NCBI GenBank assembly: GCA_027031145.1
Contig: JALVEG010000085.1
Location: 1-16,109 of the forward strand
Source of the DNA: Saprospiraceae bacterium
GTDB taxonomy: Bacteria > Bacteroidota > Bacteroidia > Chitinophagales > Saprospiraceae
DNA length: 16,109 nucleotides
Direction: 5' to 3'
The translations under genes were made by a program, and so were the position numbers. Below the pieces are notes generated by a model that was not told where the DNA came from, did no database searches, and was given only the letters and a program-made list of their open reading frames with translations. Positions 13,012-16,109 of this stretch are shown piece after piece; position 1 is the first letter of the stretch; each line of letters begins with the position of its first letter.

Positions 13012-15198
13012 TTATGCAGTAAATCTCCAAACGAATTTAACTAATACAGTAGTTGTTTTTAGTTTATATTTTCCTGTTTCTTTATCTATTAATTGATTGA
13101 TAACAAAATAAAAATCGCTACCTATTTTAGGTATCCAGTTTATCCTGTAATTCAATATTATTTCTTCATCATCATTATTCCATTGACTAAATATACTTGT
13201 GTATAATTTTGGGTTAAATGCATATTCGATCTTACTTCCAAATTCATGGACGACGAAATCATTTGAAGGAAACTCTATATAATTTCTATTCCAGTTCAAA
13301 TAGAAATTCAGATGTTTATTTACATTCATATCCAAATTCAATCTTGTCCTTAATCTTGTACCATGATAAAATCCTTCATAATTTACCTGAAACTCAGTAG
13401 CTATTTTTCTCCCTCTGAATGTTTCAAATCCAAATTCATATCCATTGTTCCAGTATTTCCCAACAGGTACGGTAGTAGTATCAAATATTTCAAATTCTTC
13501 ATCAATATTTTCGTATGTTCGCTGATATTTGGCAAATATCCTATCACCTGATTTGGTAACTACACCAAACGGTGCCAACTCATACCATAAAGATTGTAAT
13601 TCATTGGTTTTATCATCAACATAAGCAACAAATTCATAAGGGACAAATTCAAAATTTCTGATATTTTTTAAAGATTTGAATCTGGGCTTATAAACCAATG
13701 TTGTATAATACGCCCTATAATTCTCACGTCTCACAAATCCCAGTTCAGGATTATAATTTTCCTGAGTTCCGGTTATTGAACTGATCGCTCTGACAATATC
13801 CGTACTATAATACACATATGAATTATATGCAAGTGAATGGGAATTGTCCATATTATCTGTATACGATTTCGCCAATGTCATTCCAAACCCTAAATTCCTG
13901 TTTCCCATGAAATTGGAATTACGATAATTGAAATCTCCACCATAAACTATATTTTTCCTGCCGTCTTTTCTTATTTTTGAAGTGACTACAAATCCGGCAT
14001 TTGAGTTTTCCATTACATCCCGTCTATACCTCAATACCGAATAATTAGTTGATTGTATTGCAATAGAATCGTCAGTATACTGAGCATCGACATTGCCCGT
14101 TTGCATAGACATAAATCCTATATTGTTTTTCCCTGCCTTACCAAATAACCTGACTCCTCCGTAAATAGGTACGGCTGTACCATTTTCAAGGCCTATTCTT
14201 CTGGAATAATAAAGCAAATTCCTATGTCCCGTTCTAAAATCAAAATAATTGGAACCTTCGAGAAAGAACTGTCTTTTTTCCTTATAATACAGATTAAATC
14301 TTGATAAATTAACTTTGGCATCATCCGCTTCAACCTGAGCAAAATCAGTATTTACAGTTATATTCATCTTCAATGTAGGAGTTATATTGCTATTGATTTC
14401 ACCACCGATTTTTGCAATTTTATCTAATGGTTCATAAGATGTTTTTTCAACCCCGACAGTAACATAAGGTTTGAATTCAAATAATGTTTTGGACTTTATC
14501 CCTTTCAGTCCTACCAAAATCCCTGCACGTGAAATCCTTTCCAATTCATATTGTCTTAAAAACCCCTGCCAAAGCAGTTGTTCATTTTTTCTTTTTATAT
14601 TTCTTTCAAAATTTATCTGCCAGTTTTGAATGGAATCTTTTTGAAAACTTAAAGTTGAAAATGGAATTACAACTTCAGCAAACCATCCTTTGTCATTCAC
14701 AATAGTCCTGACATCCCAAACTCCGTTCCAGTCTTTAATAAACTGGCTTCCTTCATTTCCGATAATGGCATCTGCCCTTGCTCCGTTGGGATTGATCACA
14801 AATAAAAAACCGTTTCTGCTATCATTGTATGTACCTAAAATAAACTCAAAATTGTCTTCACTGTCCCAGCTAAAATCCCTTTTCATCTGTTTTGCCACCA
14901 ATTTATCGGGAGCGGAATCATATCCCCAAAATCCAATATAAAGATTGTTTTTATCATAAAGAATTGCTACTTTGGTTTTTTCAGAAGGTAAAGCGCCTTC
15001 TTCCATCTCTCTTTGCCTGAAATTGGAAATAGCAACTGCTTCATTCCATGATCTTTCATTCAAATGCCCATCGATCTTTATTTTTTCATTTGTCTTGAAA
15101 GCATAAATCGAATCCGGTTTGTTTATTTGAGCAAAAATAGAAAAAGGAACAAGTAAAAACACTAAAAATAATTTGATCATTCTGTAAATTCCCTTCAT
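13012..15198 (-). CDS. CBM9-like / DUF5916 outer-membrane protein
   Basis: A 728-residue exported protein with signal peptide MKGIYRMIKLFLVFLLVPFS...FAQ. I take ATG 15198; ATG 15180 (MIKLFLVF) is also possible. A TTG at 15226-15228 overlaps the likely -7 element and is unlikely. Residues about 30-215 form a CBM9-like beta domain of the DOMON type: KIDGHLNERSWNEAVAISNF, VAILYDKNNLYIGFWGYDS, GFLFVINPNGARADAIIG, WFAEVVIPFSTLSF. The rest matches DUF5916, with NITVNTDFAQVEADDAKVNL, then RQFFLEGSNYFDF, then many amphipathic strands ending in a terminal aromatic (LVKFVWRFTA), consistent with an outer-membrane barrel. The molecular function of this family is not established; binding or handling of glycans or other hydrolysis products is suggested only by the CBM9-like domain. 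It is monocistronic, 74 nt upstream of pruA. Confidence 0.88.
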   Translation of the reverse strand: MKGIYRMIKLFLVFLLVPFSIFAQINKPDSIYAFKTNEKIKIDGHLNERSWNEAVAISNFRQREMEEGALPSEKTKVAILYDKNNLYIGFWGYDSAPDKLVAKQMKRDFSWDSEDNFEFILGTYNDSRNGFLFVINPNGARADAIIGNEGSQFIKDWNGVWDVRTIVNDKGWFAEVVIPFSTLSFQKDSIQNWQINFERNIKRKNEQLLWQGFLRQYELERISRAGILVGLKGIKSKTLFEFKPYVTVGVEKTSYEPLDKIAKIGGEINSNITPTLKMNITVNTDFAQVEADDAKVNLSRFNLYYKEKRQFFLEGSNYFDFRTGHRNLLYYSRRIGLENGTAVPIYGGVRLFGKAGKNNIGFMSMQTGNVDAQYTDDSIAIQSTNYSVLRYRRDVMENSNAGFVVTSKIRKDGRKNIVYGGDFNYRNSNFMGNRNLGFGMTLAKSYTDNMDNSHSLAYNSYVYYSTDIVRAISSITGTQENYNPELGFVRRENYRAYYTTLVYKPRFKSLKNIRNFEFVPYEFVAYVDDKTNELQSLWYELAPFGVVTKSGDRIFAKYQRTYENIDEEFEIFDTTTVPVGKYWNNGYEFGFETFRGRKIATEFQVNYEGFYHGTRLRTRLNLDMNVNKHLNFYLNWNRNYIEFPSNDFVVHEFGSKIEYAFNPKLYTSIFSQWNNDDEEIILNYRINWIPKIGSDFYFVINQLIDKETGKYKLKTTTVLVKFVWRFTA

Positions 15199-15225
15199 CG
15201 CTATGTAATTTTTCAATTTAATCAG

Positions 15226-15233
15226 CAAAAATA
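15226..15233 (-). promoter_or_regulatory. Putative -7 element for the DUF5916 gene
   Basis: On the minus strand TATTTTTG fits TAnnTTTG and lies 27 nt before ATG 15198. A suitably spaced -33 TTTG is not visible. Its position argues against translation starting at the TTG at 15228. Confidence 0.4.
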
Positions 15234-15397
15234 AAAATTAATAAAGATTTAATTGTAAATCAATGGACGAAATGCATTTTATTATAGATGAATAGTGCCT
15301 GCACCTTTTTTCAATCAGCACATATTTCATAATTCCACTATCCCCGTATTCCAATATTCATTTATCCCATCCTTCCGGTCTCCTTTTATTTTGTCAC

Positions 15398-15425
15398 TAT
15401 TTTTGTTTGCTTCGCCACAAAAATA
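15398..15425. repeat. Stem-loop TATTTTTGT / ACAAAAATA
   Basis: Perfect 9-bp arms at 15398-15406 and 15417-15425 enclose the 10-nt loop TTGCTTCGCC. Neither side has a clean terminator tail. It is the first of the palindromes in the right-hand intergenic region. Confidence 0.55.
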
Positions 15426-15476
15426 CCGCCAAAAAGGGATATGGTTTCGCCTAATTGATTCTACTACCATAATGTC

Positions 15477-15489
15477 GCCCCGCTGGGGC
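15477..15489. repeat. GC hairpin GCCCC-GCT-GGGGC in a CTACCATAATGTCG context
   Basis: A 5-bp all-GC stem with a 3-nt loop. The flanking CTACCATAATGTCG, read on the other strand as CGACATTATGGTAG, is like the 'GCGACAT...GGTAG' intergenic repeats I recall from many Bacteroidota genomes. CTACCAT recurs before the next hairpin, 35 nt later. Confidence 0.5.
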
Positions 15490-15519
15490 TCTTAACGGAT
15501 TTCACCTTTTATTGCTACC

Positions 15520-15539
15520 ATCCCGCAGTATTGCGGGAT
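15520..15539. repeat. Hairpin ATCCCGCA / TGCGGGAT
   Basis: Perfect 8-bp arms with the 4-nt loop GTAT. It is preceded by GCTACC, like the hairpin at 15477. The sequence CGCCTCTAAC follows, which recurs at 15967. There is no U-tract on either side, so a terminator is unlikely. Confidence 0.6.
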
Positions 15540-15618
15540 CGCCTCTAACAAGGCTTTTCTTCTATCCCCTGATAAGCGAGCGTCTCAAATCTCACTTAGT
15601 AACAACTTAAATCATTTA

Positions 15619-15642
15619 CCACATAGAATTTATTCAATGTGG
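15619..15642. repeat. Interrupted hairpin CCACAT / ATGTGG
   Basis: The outer arms CCACAT (15619-15624) and ATGTGG (15637-15642) and the inner pairs GAA/TTC are separated by an A/A mismatch and close on TTTA. It is short, and I give it modest weight. Confidence 0.35.
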
Positions 15643-15716
15643 TTGTTCTATACTCAATATTCCGTCTTAACAAAATCTACACAATTCATTCCACCCCCTT
15701 TTTCCCCCGCCCCCAA

Positions 15717-15795
15717 TGAAATACTTCGTTTATTTAACGGGGCATACCATGTGTGAAATAAATTTTTATTTAGGCTTTGCCTATTTCACGGGGCA
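15717..15795. repeat. Two hairpin units ending TATTTMACGGGGCA
   Basis: Unit 1: TGAAATA (15717-15723), a 7-nt spacer, then TATTTAACGGGGCA (15731-15744). Unit 2: GTGAAATA (15753-15760), a 21-nt spacer, then TATTTCACGGGGCA (15782-15795). In unit 2 the GTGAAATA/TATTTCAC arms pair perfectly over 8 bp. The two 14-nt ends differ at a single base. Confidence 0.55.
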
Positions 15796-15933
15796 GGCAG
15801 CGGGGGATTAATCCACGTTTCAAAAACAAGATTAACTGTAAATCATGATAAGCTAATGTCTCTGACTTCGCTTTCCAACAAAATAACTTCTTCATTTTCA
15901 ATAACCGAAGCCTTTGCGAAGGAGATCATAACG

Positions 15934-16022
15934 GGTGCATTTCATTTTTTCGTTTTTTCCATAACTCGCCTCTAACTCCTAAAGGAGAACCCAACCCGCA
16001 ATGCGAAAAAATGAAATGCACC
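15934..16022. repeat. Perfect 19-bp inverted repeat
   Basis: Left arm GGTGCATTTCATTTTTTCG (15934-15952) and right arm CGAAAAAATGAAATGCACC (16004-16022) are exact reverse complements around a 51-nt spacer. The spacer contains a second small palindrome, CTCCTAAAGGAG (15976-15987). No transposase lies between or beside the arms within the window. Confidence 0.75.
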
Positions 16023-16109
16023 TCTAAGTTTCCCCTATTTTACTGAAAACCCAACAAGCAATAAACAAGGAACAAGAAAACACAGAAAATCCCCCCACTC
16101 AACAATTTT

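Larger units (their letters stand above)
15234..16109. other. Gene-free, repeat-rich intergenic region
   Basis: No convincing coding sequence lies in these 876 nt; open frames are short and lack family resemblance. The region is compositionally patchy, with C- and G-rich spots (15694-15715, 15788-15809) in otherwise AT-rich DNA. It is dominated by short palindromes listed separately. The repeat CGCCTCTAAC also occurs twice in direct orientation (15540-15549 and 15967-15976). The neighbouring gene to the right is outside the window. Confidence 0.6.

Noticed and set aside
15199..15228. TTG start for the DUF5916 gene at 15228
   Set aside because: It overlaps the likely -7 element and would put ten extra residues before a complete signal peptide.
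15234..16109. CRISPR array or attachment site in the repeat-rich region
   Set aside because: The palindromes differ from one another, are not regularly spaced, and have no spacers of constant length. No integrase or cas gene is in the window.

Overview
The window is AT-rich chromosomal DNA from a member of the Bacteroidota. Four things point there: signal peptides of the MKK...AQ type; promoters of the TTTG / TAnnTTTG form; a CBM9-DUF5916 outer-membrane protein; and a guaA followed by a lipoprotein with a periplasmic-binding-protein fold. Rank below phylum cannot be fixed by reading alone. I see no integrase, transposase, CRISPR array, rRNA or tRNA. The genes are mostly housekeeping and the unusual material lies between them.

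Layout. 1-2469 (+): the end of nhaA, a small MscS channel, a class I glutamine amidotransferase and an isoprenylcysteine-methyltransferase-like membrane protein. 2625-3341 (+): a lipoprotein of beta-barrel character, converging on trmH (3405-4037, -). 4202-9372 (-): a tight run read as Na+/Ca2+-type exchanger, guaA, PBP1-fold lipoprotein and succinate-semialdehyde-type dehydrogenase, with a good promoter at 9461-9491. 9717-10835 (-): an exported protein with a CsgG/TolB-like N-terminal half and a barrel-like C-terminal half. 11306-12937 (-): pruA. 13012-15198 (-): CBM9-DUF5916 outer-membrane protein. 15199-16109: no genes, filled with palindromic repeats.

How the parts work together. NhaA, MscS and the CaCA exchanger serve ion and osmotic balance. 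GuaA makes GMP. PruA and the YneI/Sad-like dehydrogenase oxidise semialdehydes. The 2625 lipoprotein, the 9717 protein and the DUF5916 protein act in the envelope.

The most interesting signals are non-coding. (1) An identical 35-bp element lies exactly 61 nt upstream of the start codons of two unrelated envelope genes (2529-2563 and 10897-10931), which suggests shared control. (2) A short dispersed repeat occurs four times. In three copies it reads ATG-Ile-Leu-Pro-Glu-stop, and every difference among those three is synonymous, as if a five-residue peptide MILPE were being kept. (3) A two-unit imperfect inverted repeat of about 128 bp sits at 11061-11188. (4) A cluster of hairpin repeats lies at 15398-16022, including a perfect 19-bp inverted repeat.
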